Shown in pieces: positions 26,803-35,878 of a DNA stretch of 64,000 nucleotides. The stretch is from Calditrichota bacterium (GTDB taxonomy: Bacteria > Zhuqueibacterota > Zhuqueibacteria > Zhuqueibacterales > Geothermadaptataceae), in the NCBI GenBank assembly GCA_008501765.1, contig QQUE01000014.1:62001-126000 (forward strand), written 5' to 3'. Made by a program: the position numbers and the translations under genes. Under the pieces are notes generated by a model, which was given only the letters and a program-made list of their open reading frames with translations, was not told the DNA's origin and made no database searches. Every line of letters begins with the position of its first letter. Within the stretch, counting starts at the first letter, position 1.

Positions 26803-27930
26803 ATGAAAAATTTCGACTCAGATCAGACACTCATCGAAACGAATAAAGAATTGACGCAACACTTATTCGAACTCCACAATATCTTTAAAGTTTCGGCTGA
26901 GCTTACATCTATCATCGATGTCGCGAAATTAAAATATACTTATCTCGTAAACGTGATTGGAATTTTGCGAGCCAGTGGGGCAATTTTGCTCCTGCCAACG
27001 AATGTTCATTCAAAAAACCTCAAGGTCTCTCTCTATCGCGGGTTTGAAAAATCTTTCTTGGATGCAATAAGTATACCCATCTATCCAATCGTGCAGAATT
27101 CACTGCAAGAATACAGCGGGACATACAATATTCTTGATATCGAAAACAAAAACTCCCGGCTATTATTACAAGAGCACTACGATTCCTTAAAAAAATCAGG
27201 TATCAAACTGATCGCGCCGTTGACACATCTGGATGATTTCATCGGCCTTATGCTTGTTGGTGAATCGATCAATCCGAACGGTTTTAGGCCAACAGATTAT
27301 GACTTGTTTTCTATTTTGAACAACTTTTTTTCAACGGTTCATTCCCATGCATCACTAATTAATAAATTAAAAAACCTGAGCTCGACTGATTACCTGACAA
27401 ATTTGTTGAATCGCAGAGCATTCAACAGCGCACTTGCGAGTGAGATTTCCCGCTCAGTTCGCCACGGCCTGGAGTTCAGTCTTGTGCTTGTCGATATCGA
27501 TCATTTCAAACAATACAACGACAACAATGGCCATTTAGCCGGGGATGCGGCGTTAAAAATATTCGCCCGATTGCTGCGCCATTGTGCCCGGTCCAGCGAT
27601 ATTATTTCCCGTTTCGGGGGCGAAGAATTCGCAATTATTTTGATCGGCGTCGATAATGAAGGTGCGCTGCCCTTCTGCGAAAGGCTGCTGAAATCCATTA
27701 ATACTTACGCATTTGAAAATGCACAACAGCAGCCGCTGGGGTGTGTAAGCGCCAGTATCGGCACGGCCTACTTTCCCGGCAATGCACAATCAGAAAAAGA
27801 ACTAATTACGTGTGCTGATCTGGCGCTCTATCAGGCAAAAAACGCAGGTAGAAACTGCATCCGTCAATTTGAAAACAATTTATATGATAATTCAGACAGC
27901 AATCCCGAAAAAGCGTTCAGCAATGAATAG
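26803..27930 (+). CDS. GAF-GGDEF diguanylate cyclase
   Basis: Makes cyclic-di-GMP from two GTP. The 375-residue protein has an N-terminal GAF-like sensor region (about 25-185) and a GGDEF domain (about 200-360). The active-site loop is RFGGEEF (about 270-276), the Mg2+-binding DIDHFKQYND is intact, and an inhibitory I-site R-S-S-D sits five residues before GGEEF, so product feedback is expected. There is no membrane segment, so sensing is cytoplasmic. The ATG at 26803 is used; a TTG immediately precedes it. It lies 26 bp upstream of a processing protease. No PilZ or EAL protein is in the window. Confidence 0.9.
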   Translation: MKNFDSDQTLIETNKELTQHLFELHNIFKVSAELTSIIDVAKLKYTYLVNVIGILRASGAILLLPTNVHSKNLKVSLYRGFEKSFLDAISIPIYPIVQNSLQEYSGTYNILDIENKNSRLLLQEHYDSLKKSGIKLIAPLTHLDDFIGLMLVGESINPNGFRPTDYDLFSILNNFFSTVHSHASLINKLKNLSSTDYLTNLLNRRAFNSALASEISRSVRHGLEFSLVLVDIDHFKQYNDNNGHLAGDAALKIFARLLRHCARSSDIISRFGGEEFAIILIGVDNEGALPFCERLLKSINTYAFENAQQQPLGCVSASIGTAYFPGNAQSEKELITCADLALYQAKNAGRNCIRQFENNLYDNSDSNPEKAFSNE

Positions 27931-27956
27931 CGCCCGGCCAGGAGAAAGGTAAAATA

Positions 27957-29585
27957 ATGAAAAAAATACTGCTCTCATCCTCCTTCACCATCGCGATCGT
28001 ATTAACATTGGTTACCATAATCGGGGGGCAGCATACGCAATCGGTGCTCGCATATGGCAACTCCATCAGCGAAAAGATGGAAATTTTCAGACTTATTCTC
28101 GACACTGTGCAACAGCGCTATGTTGAAGAACATTCAAGTGAGGAACTTTTGGAATACGCCATCAACGGCATGCTTTCAAAGCTGGATCCGCACACGTCTT
28201 ACATGCCTGTCGACAATTTCAAGCGCTGGAACAAGAACTTTGAAGGATTTCAGGGAATTGGCATCCACTACATTTTTATCGATAAAGCGCCAACGATTAC
28301 CGGCTTCATTGCAAACTCCCCTGCTAAGGATGCGGGGGTTGAAATTGGTGATCAAATTCAGGAAGTCAATGGTAATTCAGCAATTGGCTTGTCACGATTT
28401 GAAATCGCCAATATTATTAACAACTCTCCCTATTCATCACTTTCTCTTCGAATTTGGCGGCCGCAAGAGCGGCAGGAGCACATATTCAAAATCCGCAGAA
28501 CCCATTTAAATCTGAAAAGCGTGCAAATCAAAACTATGCTTCAGAATGGCATCGGCTATATTAATATTGACCGGTTTTGCAGCAATACAGCTTTTGAACT
28601 TGATTATGCGCTCGAATCATTGACGCGCCAGGGAATGCGCAGTCTGGTGTTGGATTTGCGTGATAACGGTGGCGGCTATTTGTCATCGGCTGTTGAAGTA
28701 GCCGGGCGGTTTTTACCCCCCGGAAAACTCATCGTTTACACGATGGGCAAAGATCCGGCATCGTACCAGGAATACCGCTCATCCCGCGACTCCCACTTTT
28801 CGGATTTGCCAATTACAATTTTAATAAACCATGGTACGGCAAGTGCGGCCGAAATTGTCGCTGGTGCATTGCAGGATTGGGATCGGGCGCTCATCGTTGG
28901 GGAAACCAGTTTTGGCAAAGGATTGGTGCAAAGCCAATATCGATTTAAAGATGGCTCTGCCCTTTTGGTGACGACAGCAAAATATTACACGCCGTTAGGC
29001 AGGCTGATTCAAAGGAATTATTATAACCGCACGAAAGATCAATACTATTACGATGCCTACGATGAAGAGGCGCGGCAACCAGGCCAAAACAAACATGAGA
29101 AACAAACTTTCATTACAGAACGCGGCCGAAAAGTTTACGGCGGTGGGGGTATTACCCCGGATATCTGGATTCGCAACAAGGAAGCAGCAGTTTCTGATGA
29201 ACTGCTCGATCTCTACTTAAACAACAATGAACAGGTGCTGAAATTTGCCCTTGGTCTGGCTGCCAACCGGCCGGCTCTCAAACAGTTGCCTGCTCATAAA
29301 CTCAGCAAAAGTATTATTTTGCACGCGTCTGAAATGCAAAAACTCCGTTCGACGCTTGCGGAAATTGATTTAAACTATACGACTGCATTTTTCAATAAAA
29401 ATGAAAAGGATATTCGGTTTTTGCTGAAGCGGGAAATTGGTTATTTAAGCCAGGGGCTATTGGGACGCTTCAGCATTGCAAAAGACCGCGACAAACAGCT
29501 CAAAATTGCCGTCGCCAGCGAAGCACGAGCAGAAGCGTTGGTGCAGTTTCAGCTGTCCCACGCTGGAAAAGAGGAGACTGAGTAG
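27957..29585 (+). CDS. C-terminal processing protease (S41, CtpA-like)
   Basis: Periplasmic serine protease that trims or degrades proteins at their C-termini. The 542 residues comprise an N-terminal membrane anchor or signal (about 8-32), a PDZ domain (about 95-175, with GIGIHYIFIDKAPTITGF), and the S41 catalytic core (about 190-365). Ser296 (HGTASAAEIVAGAL) and Lys321 (GETSFGKGLVQ) form the Ser-Lys dyad with the usual 25-residue spacing. The PGGITPD-type motif appears as GGGGITPDIW. AGGAGAAAGG precedes the ATG. Residues about 405-542 form a helical tail longer than in the shortest family members. Probably cotranscribed with the cyclase. Confidence 0.92.
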   Translation: MKKILLSSSFTIAIVLTLVTIIGGQHTQSVLAYGNSISEKMEIFRLILDTVQQRYVEEHSSEELLEYAINGMLSKLDPHTSYMPVDNFKRWNKNFEGFQGIGIHYIFIDKAPTITGFIANSPAKDAGVEIGDQIQEVNGNSAIGLSRFEIANIINNSPYSSLSLRIWRPQERQEHIFKIRRTHLNLKSVQIKTMLQNGIGYINIDRFCSNTAFELDYALESLTRQGMRSLVLDLRDNGGGYLSSAVEVAGRFLPPGKLIVYTMGKDPASYQEYRSSRDSHFSDLPITILINHGTASAAEIVAGALQDWDRALIVGETSFGKGLVQSQYRFKDGSALLVTTAKYYTPLGRLIQRNYYNRTKDQYYYDAYDEEARQPGQNKHEKQTFITERGRKVYGGGGITPDIWIRNKEAAVSDELLDLYLNNNEQVLKFALGLAANRPALKQLPAHKLSKSIILHASEMQKLRSTLAEIDLNYTTAFFNKNEKDIRFLLKREIGYLSQGLLGRFSIAKDRDKQLKIAVASEARAEALVQFQLSHAGKEETE

Positions 29586-29756
29586 GTTTGAGGGCAGGTA
29601 TGATACCGACTATTAATATCTTGAAAAAACACAAAACCAATTTTTAAATGAAAAATGAGAATGTTATGTGAAACAGTTGCTGTACATGTAATAAATTTTA
29701 GACTTATGTGAGTTTATCCTCGGTGCAATCGAAAAGTAAAGCGGTACAAACGGCAC

Positions 29757-29780
29757 GCTCCGGATGTTTGCAGCCGGAGC
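29757..29780. repeat. Inverted repeat between convergent genes
   Basis: GCTCCGG and CCGGAGC form a perfect 7-bp stem around a 10-nt loop, between the protease gene and the convergent DABB-like gene. It lacks a T-tract on either side, so a termination role is uncertain. Confidence 0.4.
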
Positions 29781-29800
29781 CACCTTCGCGATTATAAAAT

Positions 29801-30451
29801 TTATATTGCCTCTCCAATAATAAAATTTAAATCGCTCAACGATTCATCTCTTAAAGGAATTATTTTTTGCATTCTTCGATCACTTCCCATTTGTTGCAAG
29901 CCTTCCATAGAATCGAAATAAAACCTATGGATTTCATCAGGTTGTTTAAAATCGCCTTTTATTCCTGTGGGAAGCAGAAATCGTTCAAAATGAGTTCCAA
30001 ATTCCGGCATTATTTCGCATGCTTGTGCATGATAATCCCCAAATAGCTTTTCATATTTTTTTCCCGAATTGTAATTAAGGAATGCAATACCATAGGTTTT
30101 TGATTTATCTCCAATTTCTCTGTCGAATTTAAAATCAGATAATTTGGAAGGAATTACGATTAATTTTTCTACAGAAGGATTGCGTAATTCGTCTATGATT
30201 TTTTTATAGTCAACGTCATTGTTTACCGCATCCATGCTTGCTTTACTGTCAAATTCTGCAAAATGAATTTCGTTTGGCAACTTTATATTACCCTTTGCCA
30301 GCATGGTTGGTTTGATAATTTTTTCAATTCGCGCATTATGTCTTTCAAGGATGCTTCTGGCTTTAGATCTGTATTCTTCAAACAGTGCTTGCTTTCCTTC
30401 CTTAATGTAGATTAACGCTGTAACATAAATTTTACTCTTTTCTGTGTTCAT
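29801..30451 (-). CDS. Tandem DUF1330/DABB-like protein
   Basis: Uncharacterised cytoplasmic protein of 216 residues. It appears to hold two dimeric-alpha/beta-barrel (ferredoxin-like) units: the first (about 8-100) with YVTALIYIKEGKQALFEEYRSKA and IHFAEFDSKASMDAV, the second (about 118-210) with YGIAFLNYNSGKKYEKLFGDYHAQA and IHRFYFDSMEGLQQM. This pattern of a small barrel with a 'P(N/D)EIH' strand resembles DUF1330-type proteins. Such folds bind small ligands or act as monooxygenases, but no catalytic residue is evident. GGAG precedes the ATG. The next gene upstream is an AraC-type regulator, a plausible controller. Confidence 0.5.
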   Translation of the reverse strand: MNTEKSKIYVTALIYIKEGKQALFEEYRSKARSILERHNARIEKIIKPTMLAKGNIKLPNEIHFAEFDSKASMDAVNNDVDYKKIIDELRNPSVEKLIVIPSKLSDFKFDREIGDKSKTYGIAFLNYNSGKKYEKLFGDYHAQACEIMPEFGTHFERFLLPTGIKGDFKQPDEIHRFYFDSMEGLQQMGSDRRMQKIIPLRDESLSDLNFIIGEAI

Positions 30452-30583
30452 AATTCAAACTCCATTTTGTTTTTTTTGCAGTAATCTGTTTTTTCGTTGC
30501 TGCATGAAGCTATCAAAATAGCCATCTGCTGACACAACAAATATACGATCAGAAACAAATAGAATCTTGTCGATTTAGTTCAA

Positions 30584-31456
30584 TTATTTGTGGATATGGT
30601 TCAATTTATATTGGGAGGGAGAAAATCCGTAGGTTTCTTTAAATAATTTTGAGAATTGGGAAGAATCATTAAAACCACATTGGTATGCGATTTCGGTTAT
30701 TGATTCTGATGAAATTTTAATCAGGTTTGCTGCTTTATCCAATCGCTTAAGACGGATATATCTTGCAGGTGTCTCATTATAATTTTTTTTGAACACTCTT
30801 TTAAAAGTTGATGTACTCATGTTGGCAAGTTGAGCAAATTCCGTGATACTTAAAGTTGAAAACACATGCGCATCTATTATCTCACGAAATGCGTAAGTCG
30901 CCGTGTTAAATAAATTTGATAAAATAACTTTAATTACAGGTGCATTTTCTGTTTGTTTAAGTAAGAGAATAATTTCTTTCAGTTTAAGAATTAATAGTTC
31001 TTCATTGACCAAACTTGGATTTTCAAAATATAACAAAATGGTTTCGAAGTATTTTTGAATCAGCACATCATTGTTTATTTTACCCATTCTTGAATCATTA
31101 GAATTTTCACTATGCTCTTTGAGGAACTTTGGTATTTTATTCTCATAGATTTTTTTTAAAATGCCTGGGTAAAAATGTACAGCAACGGCTTCATATCTAT
31201 TTAATGAGTTAGCAGCATACATTTGAGAAAGATAATTGCCGCATTTCATCAAAAGCGATTCTTCTGCTTTCACTTTTACTTGCTCTTTTTCAGAAATGGA
31301 GTTGTATTCTCCAGCCTTAATATATAGAAAACAAGCTTCATTAGGCATGGGGTTCAGTTTCTTGAATGGAGGGGCCAATATCACTTTTTCAAAAAGCATT
31401 TCTCCGAATAAATCTATTGTTTTGTATTCAATAATCATTGGATGATCCTGTTGCAT
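30584..31456 (-). CDS. AraC-family transcription regulator
   Basis: DNA-binding regulator of 290 residues. The C-terminal domain (about 190-288) has both AraC helix-turn-helix motifs, ITEFAQLANMSTSTFKRVFK and ITEIAYQCGFNDSSQFSKLF, and ends with the family signature GFSPSQYK. The N-terminal part (about 1-185) is a probable ligand-sensing cupin-like domain of the ExsA/unclassified type. An ATG at 31438 with AGGAT seven bases upstream may be the true start, since the first ATG has no ribosome site. It precedes the DABB-like gene on the same strand. Effector unknown. Confidence 0.88.
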   Translation of the reverse strand: MQQDHPMIIEYKTIDLFGEMLFEKVILAPPFKKLNPMPNEACFLYIKAGEYNSISEKEQVKVKAEESLLMKCGNYLSQMYAANSLNRYEAVAVHFYPGILKKIYENKIPKFLKEHSENSNDSRMGKINNDVLIQKYFETILLYFENPSLVNEELLILKLKEIILLLKQTENAPVIKVILSNLFNTATYAFREIIDAHVFSTLSITEFAQLANMSTSTFKRVFKKNYNETPARYIRLKRLDKAANLIKISSESITEIAYQCGFNDSSQFSKLFKETYGFSPSQYKLNHIHK

Positions 31457-31658
31457 TCAACATAGATATTAACTGACAATATTTTTCCAGTTTTTACAAC
31501 GGGCTTATCGTCGTTACAGATGCTAATTTAAGGTTAAATTATAAATGATTTAACACAATTTAATAAGAGAAAAGTTATACTTTACTAAGCGATAAATATT
31601 TCTGCGGTAGTACGGGGGCTAATAAACCGCAAACAAAATCATCCTGCCCCTTCCTCTT

Positions 31659-31754
31659 TTAAATTCGGCTAAACCTATAGCGGTGCAGTTCATTAAATTG
31701 GGATATATAGATGCGGGATTTGTGGCCGTCAAGATTGGTGAACAGGCACAATTC
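31659..31754 (-). pseudogene. Degenerate copy of the 3' end of the AIR-synthase-related gene
   Basis: Downstream of mgtE a 93-nt stretch plus stop matches the 3' end of the gene at 35879 (82 of 93 bases identical by eye). Its translation keeps LCLFTNLDG, KSRIY, ELHRYRFSR and the stop codon, with 25 of 31 residues the same. Upstream of this stretch the frame no longer resembles the gene. It is in the same orientation as the full copy, so the 4.1 kb between is flanked by direct repeats. The rest of the 342-bp gap holds no other recognisable feature. Confidence 0.8.
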
Positions 31755-31798
31755 AGGGCGCAGAAAAACTGCTCGCAAAAGCAAAATCGAATACATAT

Positions 31799-33115
31799 TT
31801 ATGCGCTACCAATGATGCCTGCGAACAATGTCGCCAGCCCCAGGAAACTAATAAAACCGACGACATCAGTGACAGTAGTTAATATAATCGATGAAGATTG
31901 CGCCGGATCCTGGCCAATCGCCTTCAGCATAATAGGAATAACAGCTCCGGAGAGGCCGGCAACTGCCATTGAAATCACCATGGCTACTGCTATTACTGCG
32001 GCCAGAGCAATGGATTTTGCCCAGATTAAGACAATAAGTGATGTGGTAAGGGCAACAGCACATCCGTTCAAAAATCCGACAATTATTTCCTTGCGCGCTA
32101 CCTTGAACCAGTGCCGGGTGCGTATTTCCCGGAGCGCCAGTCCGCGCATTGTAACCGCCAGTGCCTGTGAGCCGGTATTCCCTGACTGTCCCGCAACCAC
32201 CGGGAGGAAGACTGCCAGGATCGTAATTTTCGCAATTGTTTCTTCAAATAATCCGACTACTGCGGCCGCTAAAAACGCTGTTACCAGGTTTATTTCCAGC
32301 CACGGTAGTCGCTTGCGAATGGCAAGAGAAACTTTCGACAGCGCCCGCTCATCCCGCCCGGCGCCAAACATGGCTTGTAAATCTTCGGTCACATTCTGAG
32401 CGGTTGCTTTTATCATGGCGTTGTGACGAATGATTCCTAAAAGTCTGCCATCGATATCGACAACCGGAAGACTGATCAGTTTTTTTTCTTCCAGGAGCTG
32501 TACAACGTCATCCCGGGGAGACATTGCCTGGATAGCAACAAACGGCGCCCGACCAAGATTTCCAAGCCGCTCCTTTGGCTGGGAAACTGCAATTTCTTCC
32601 AAGGGCACGATCCCTTCAAGTTTACCATCCTCATCGACAATATAGATGTGTAAAATACGCCGATCACGGGTGTTGCGAATTGTCTTTAGCGCTTGTTCTA
32701 CATTGTCATCAATATGAAATGTTAGCGCGCGGGGTTCCATCAGATGGCCGGCAGTTCCCGCCGGATACTGCATTAATTCTTTTATTTCCCGTCCGATATT
32801 TTCCGGCAACAATAAGAGCTGTTTCTCAATGATTTCATTATTTAACCGAGCTAATAATCTGCCCGCCAGTGACGGATCAATGGCTGTAAAAAGCTGACGA
32901 AAAAACGAATCATCCATGGACTCAATGATGTTTGCAGCTATGTCGGAATTTAGACGAGTAAATATCTGTGCAGATTGAGCGATTTGCAGTGTTTGCAAAT
33001 AATTTACGGTCTCTTCAGCAGAAAAAGTTTCCAACAGTCTCGCGGCTTCTCCCGGGTAAAGCTCAAAAAAACTCCGAATCAAAGTTTTGGCAGCAGTTGA
33101 AGTTTTATTATTCAT
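31799..33115 (-). CDS. mgtE: MgtE-family magnesium transporter
   Basis: Mg2+ channel/transporter of the inner membrane, 438 residues. Order: MgtE N domain of helical repeats (about 10-130), paired CBS domains (about 140-260), then five membrane helices (about 280-438). The pore signature FLPVVAGQSGNTGSQALAVTMRGLALREI and the final IILTTVTDVVGF carry the conserved residues that bind Mg2+ in the Thermus structure (family knowledge). It is the last gene of a three-gene set, 12 bp after a shorter MgtE-like protein without membrane helices. In this family the N and CBS domains close the pore when cytosolic Mg2+ is high. Confidence 0.93.
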   Translation of the reverse strand: MNNKTSTAAKTLIRSFFELYPGEAARLLETFSAEETVNYLQTLQIAQSAQIFTRLNSDIAANIIESMDDSFFRQLFTAIDPSLAGRLLARLNNEIIEKQLLLLPENIGREIKELMQYPAGTAGHLMEPRALTFHIDDNVEQALKTIRNTRDRRILHIYIVDEDGKLEGIVPLEEIAVSQPKERLGNLGRAPFVAIQAMSPRDDVVQLLEEKKLISLPVVDIDGRLLGIIRHNAMIKATAQNVTEDLQAMFGAGRDERALSKVSLAIRKRLPWLEINLVTAFLAAAVVGLFEETIAKITILAVFLPVVAGQSGNTGSQALAVTMRGLALREIRTRHWFKVARKEIIVGFLNGCAVALTTSLIVLIWAKSIALAAVIAVAMVISMAVAGLSGAVIPIMLKAIGQDPAQSSSIILTTVTDVVGFISFLGLATLFAGIIGSA

Positions 33116-33127
33116 GTGGCGTTCTCG

Positions 33128-33970
33128 CTAATTATTTTTTTCTTCTGATCGGCGCTTCAATGGTTCAGCAGCGCTTCTGATAAGCCCTGAAAATCCTATC
33201 TTGTACAATTCGCCCAATGCCAAACTTGCGGCTAAAGAATGGTGGGGTTGACGGTTCTTTTCGCCTTCATTCTTTATTTGGTTAAGCGATTTATATCGAA
33301 TCATTCCCAACAATATTCCATCGCTATCAACCACAGGCAGGGCGTGATATTCGTTCCAGGCTTTATGTGAAAGAATAGCTTGAAATCCAAGTTCCGCATT
33401 CAGTTGAACCAGATTTTTATTCATAACAATTGAAACCAATTCATTTGATCGAGCTAACATCAATTCCCGCATGTTTAAAACACCGACAAGCTTTTGCTGC
33501 CGGTTTATGATGTATAAGTAGAAGATTGATTTTTCCGGATACTTTTTCAACGTCCGCAAGGCCTCTTTTACCGTACTATTGTCGGGGAGTGTGAGCACGA
33601 ATGGATCGGCCAGGGCGCCGGCGCTGTCAGGTGGGAAACTTAGCATCCTCTTGATCGGGATGGATATCTCTTGCGGTATTCCGATTAAAATTGCTTCCCG
33701 CAATTCACTCCTTACCTGGCGCAGGAAAACAGATGCGATTTGCATGGGGAGATTTTCGATGATTGCAGCGGATTGTTCGGCGCTCAACATTTCCAGGCAC
33801 TTCACGGCTGAATTACGTTCTAAATAATTGAATATAGCCACCGCCTGTTCGTTAGGAATTTCTTTCAAAAACAGAACGATTTCCTCTATTTTTAAGCGCT
33901 CCAGTATAAGTGCTGCATCCGCAGGATGCTGAGTGATAAACGTGTGCAAAATGGCTTGATCGGATTTCAT
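33128..33970 (-). CDS. Soluble MgtE-like regulator (N domain plus CBS, no channel)
   Basis: A 280-residue protein that matches only the cytosolic half of MgtE: N-domain helical repeats (about 5-120, with HPADAALILERLKIEEIVLFL and LSFPPDSAGALADPF) and a CBS pair (about 130-245, with YLYIINRQQKLVGVLNMREL and LPVVDSDGILLGMI). The membrane part is absent and replaced by a short basic tail. Its start overlaps the CmpX-like gene stop (ATGA), and the complete mgtE follows 12 bp later. A role as a regulatory partner of the channel, or of the neighbouring mechanosensitive channel, is inference; it could also be a decayed duplicate, although the frame is intact. Confidence 0.78.
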   Translation of the reverse strand: MKSDQAILHTFITQHPADAALILERLKIEEIVLFLKEIPNEQAVAIFNYLERNSAVKCLEMLSAEQSAAIIENLPMQIASVFLRQVRSELREAILIGIPQEISIPIKRMLSFPPDSAGALADPFVLTLPDNSTVKEALRTLKKYPEKSIFYLYIINRQQKLVGVLNMRELMLARSNELVSIVMNKNLVQLNAELGFQAILSHKAWNEYHALPVVDSDGILLGMIRYKSLNQIKNEGEKNRQPHHSLAASLALGELYKIGFSGLIRSAAEPLKRRSEEKNN

Positions 33971-34800
33971 GCCTTCCTTCCTTCTCTTTTCAGCTGTGTG
34001 GATGAAACTTCACTAAACTGTTTAGCCGGTATAGTCACTTTTCCTTCTTCTGTTTCAATTATCACCGCTGAAGCATTGATCTCGATAATTTCCCCTTCAC
34101 TATTTCCTATCTTTATAAATTGGCCTTCTTGATAACAGCTTTGGAGATAGTATGATGCAAGAATATTGCTAACCGAGGTCCTGGCGCCAAGCCCAAAAGC
34201 CAACGCGGCGCCAAACAGAATAGCTGCCAAAACAATATCGATTAGCCGTGTTAAAATAGTTATTTCGATCCCGACCTGATCCACGGCAATTAAAATTGTA
34301 ATCCAGAGAATGGTATATTGTACGATGCGACCCAAAATATTTCCGTATTGCATGCCCGTGGTTGCAGTTGTAGCCGCAATCAGGTCGTGCAGCAACCTCC
34401 CCCCGATGAGGCCTAAAACAACAATAATTGCAGCTATTAATATATTTGGCAGATAGCGTCCTAATCCGCTCAACCAGGTAGTTATGATAGGCAGGTCGAG
34501 AATCTCGGTAGCCGCAGTCAGGAAGAAAATAACTATGATCCAAAAGACGAGTTTACCCACAAGTTGACCGGATTTTCCCAACCGACTCTGTTTAAGTCCG
34601 CGTTTTAGTTTCTGGCTGGATACAAGTTTATCAATGTTTTTAAGTAAACGATTAACTAAAGCTTGAGAAAGACGGGCAATCAGGATTCCTACTAATATTA
34701 TAAAAATTGCAAAAACAAGCTTTGGCATAATTGCAATTAAATTCACTTTGAACTGAAGAAACAAGTTCCAAACTTCGTCCAGTGGTTGTGTTGGACTCAT
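33967..34800 (-). CDS. MscS/CmpX-like mechanosensitive channel-family protein
   Basis: Inner-membrane protein of 277 residues with about four to five hydrophobic helices, including the 'conserved TM helix' repeats (PKLVFAIFIILVGILIARLSQALVNRLLKN and LPNILIAAIIVVLGLIGGRLLHDLI). Then FGLGARTSVSNILASYYLQSCYQEGQFIKIG and a small beta domain (about 225-270) with IEINASAVIIETEEGKVTIP resemble the MscS pore-lining and upper beta region. AAAAAGGAGTGATGCT precedes the ATG. It heads the operon with the two MgtE-type genes, suggesting a joint ion or osmotic role. Gating behaviour is not predictable. Confidence 0.78.
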   Translation of the reverse strand: MSPTQPLDEVWNLFLQFKVNLIAIMPKLVFAIFIILVGILIARLSQALVNRLLKNIDKLVSSQKLKRGLKQSRLGKSGQLVGKLVFWIIVIFFLTAATEILDLPIITTWLSGLGRYLPNILIAAIIVVLGLIGGRLLHDLIAATTATTGMQYGNILGRIVQYTILWITILIAVDQVGIEITILTRLIDIVLAAILFGAALAFGLGARTSVSNILASYYLQSCYQEGQFIKIGNSEGEIIEINASAVIIETEEGKVTIPAKQFSEVSSTQLKREGRKA

Positions 34801-34833
34801 AGCATCACTCCTTTTTCTCTGAGTTTAGACACA

Positions 34834-34861
34834 AATATAACACACTTTTTATGAATCACAA
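34834..34861 (-). promoter_or_regulatory. Candidate promoter of the CmpX-MgtE operon
   Basis: Minus strand: TTGTGA (34856-34861), a 16-nt spacer and TATATT (34834-34839), about 34 nt upstream of the ATG at 34800. It matches the sigma-70 pattern only in part. Confidence 0.4.
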
Positions 34862-34927
34862 ATTCCATTCATGATCTTACAACTGAGAGTATGAACCATT
34901 CCTTCTGTGTACATGGCGCTATAATAA

Positions 34928-35530
34928 TCAGCGATCATTTAATCCGATTCTGTCAAAAATTCGCGGGATACATTTTTCAATCCGGGATTCCCGCGTTTTA
35001 GATTGTTTTGGTTGAGCAAAATAAAGAAGGTAACCCCTTTGCCGCCCAGGTGTTAATGACTCAAAAGCACTTCTCAAGGCATGGTTTTCATCCAAAGCCC
35101 TTTGAAATTCCTCCGGTATCGTGAATTCTGAAGTCTTTTTGAACTCGACTTTCAACCCGGCCTTTTCCACTTCAATGCCTTCATTAATATAGTCCTTCAG
35201 AAGAGGCTCCATCGCAGCTATTTCCTGAACATTGCTGAATCGAATCTGACGTGCTGCCTGGACATTCTCTGTCTGTTGGATTAGAATACCTTTAACATCT
35301 TTTAGCAATGCACCTTTGGGAAAGAGCAGTGCACAGTATTCTTTAAATCCATGAATTAGAACAATGTTATTGTTCTGAAACGTGTAGCATGGAACACCCC
35401 ACTTCAATTCTTCGCTTAGCCCACAGCCAAGAATAATCGATCTCAGTGTCTTAAATTCTTCCTGCCATATTCCGGCTTTTTTGAAAAAAAACTCAACTTT
35501 TGGATTCATTCTATTGTTTAAATTTTCCAT
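34928..35530 (-). CDS. YdeI/DUF1801-family protein
   Basis: Small cytoplasmic protein of about 200 residues. The N-terminal part (about 1-115) fits a DUF1801-type iron-chaperone-like domain (LSEELKWGVPCYTFQNNNIVLIHGFKEYCALLFPKG), and the C-terminal part fits the YdeI/OmdA domain, with IPEEFQRALDENHALRSAFESLTPGRQRGYLLYF and the tail ESRIEKCIPRI. The ATG at 35530 is chosen because AAGGAAAAC precedes it; the frame opens at 35572. It lies about 130 bp upstream of the mechanosensitive/magnesium operon on the same strand and inside the repeat-flanked block. Function unknown; the family is often linked with peptide or stress resistance. Confidence 0.8.
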   Translation of the reverse strand: MENLNNRMNPKVEFFFKKAGIWQEEFKTLRSIILGCGLSEELKWGVPCYTFQNNNIVLIHGFKEYCALLFPKGALLKDVKGILIQQTENVQAARQIRFSNVQEIAAMEPLLKDYINEGIEVEKAGLKVEFKKTSEFTIPEEFQRALDENHALRSAFESLTPGRQRGYLLYFAQPKQSKTRESRIEKCIPRIFDRIGLNDR

Positions 35531-35572
35531 GTTTTCCTTAAATTGCTGCCACCACGGCTGATGTGCATGCAT

Positions 35573-35878
35573 TTACCCGGCCGCGTCGAGTTGCTCGATT
35601 TGCAATACCTTCGTGTAGCGGTGAATATGAACTCACGCATTCGATAGACTACGAAGCGGACTGGTGGTGGAATATAGATAATTTCCTAAAATAATTACCG
35701 GTTTACAATGCAGGCTTTGGCTGAGAGTATATAATAATAATTAATGTAAATCACAATTTATTATCGAGTAACGGTATTTTATCTGAGCCAGGAGTTCCGG
35801 ATTTTTCCACAAGCATTCAAGTCTATTGTTGGACTCTAAAAAATCGCAATGTAAAAAACTCAGGACATTTCTCAGGTA
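35573..35878. other. Intergenic gap downstream of the AIR-synthase-related gene
   Basis: In these 306 bp no gene, clear terminator or canonical promoter was found. A weak inverted repeat (CTTCGTGTAG and CTACGAAG, about 35613-35660) is present. Confidence 0.35.

Noticed and set aside
31683-32399. A 238-codon open frame on the plus strand opposite the end of mgtE
   Set aside because: It lies antisense to the membrane part of mgtE, has no ribosome site or recognisable domain, and its composition reflects reversed hydrophobic codons.
33128-33970. Soluble MgtE-like gene as a frameshifted 5' half of mgtE
   Set aside because: The next gene encodes its own complete N and CBS domains, so this is a separate gene and not a broken piece of the same one.
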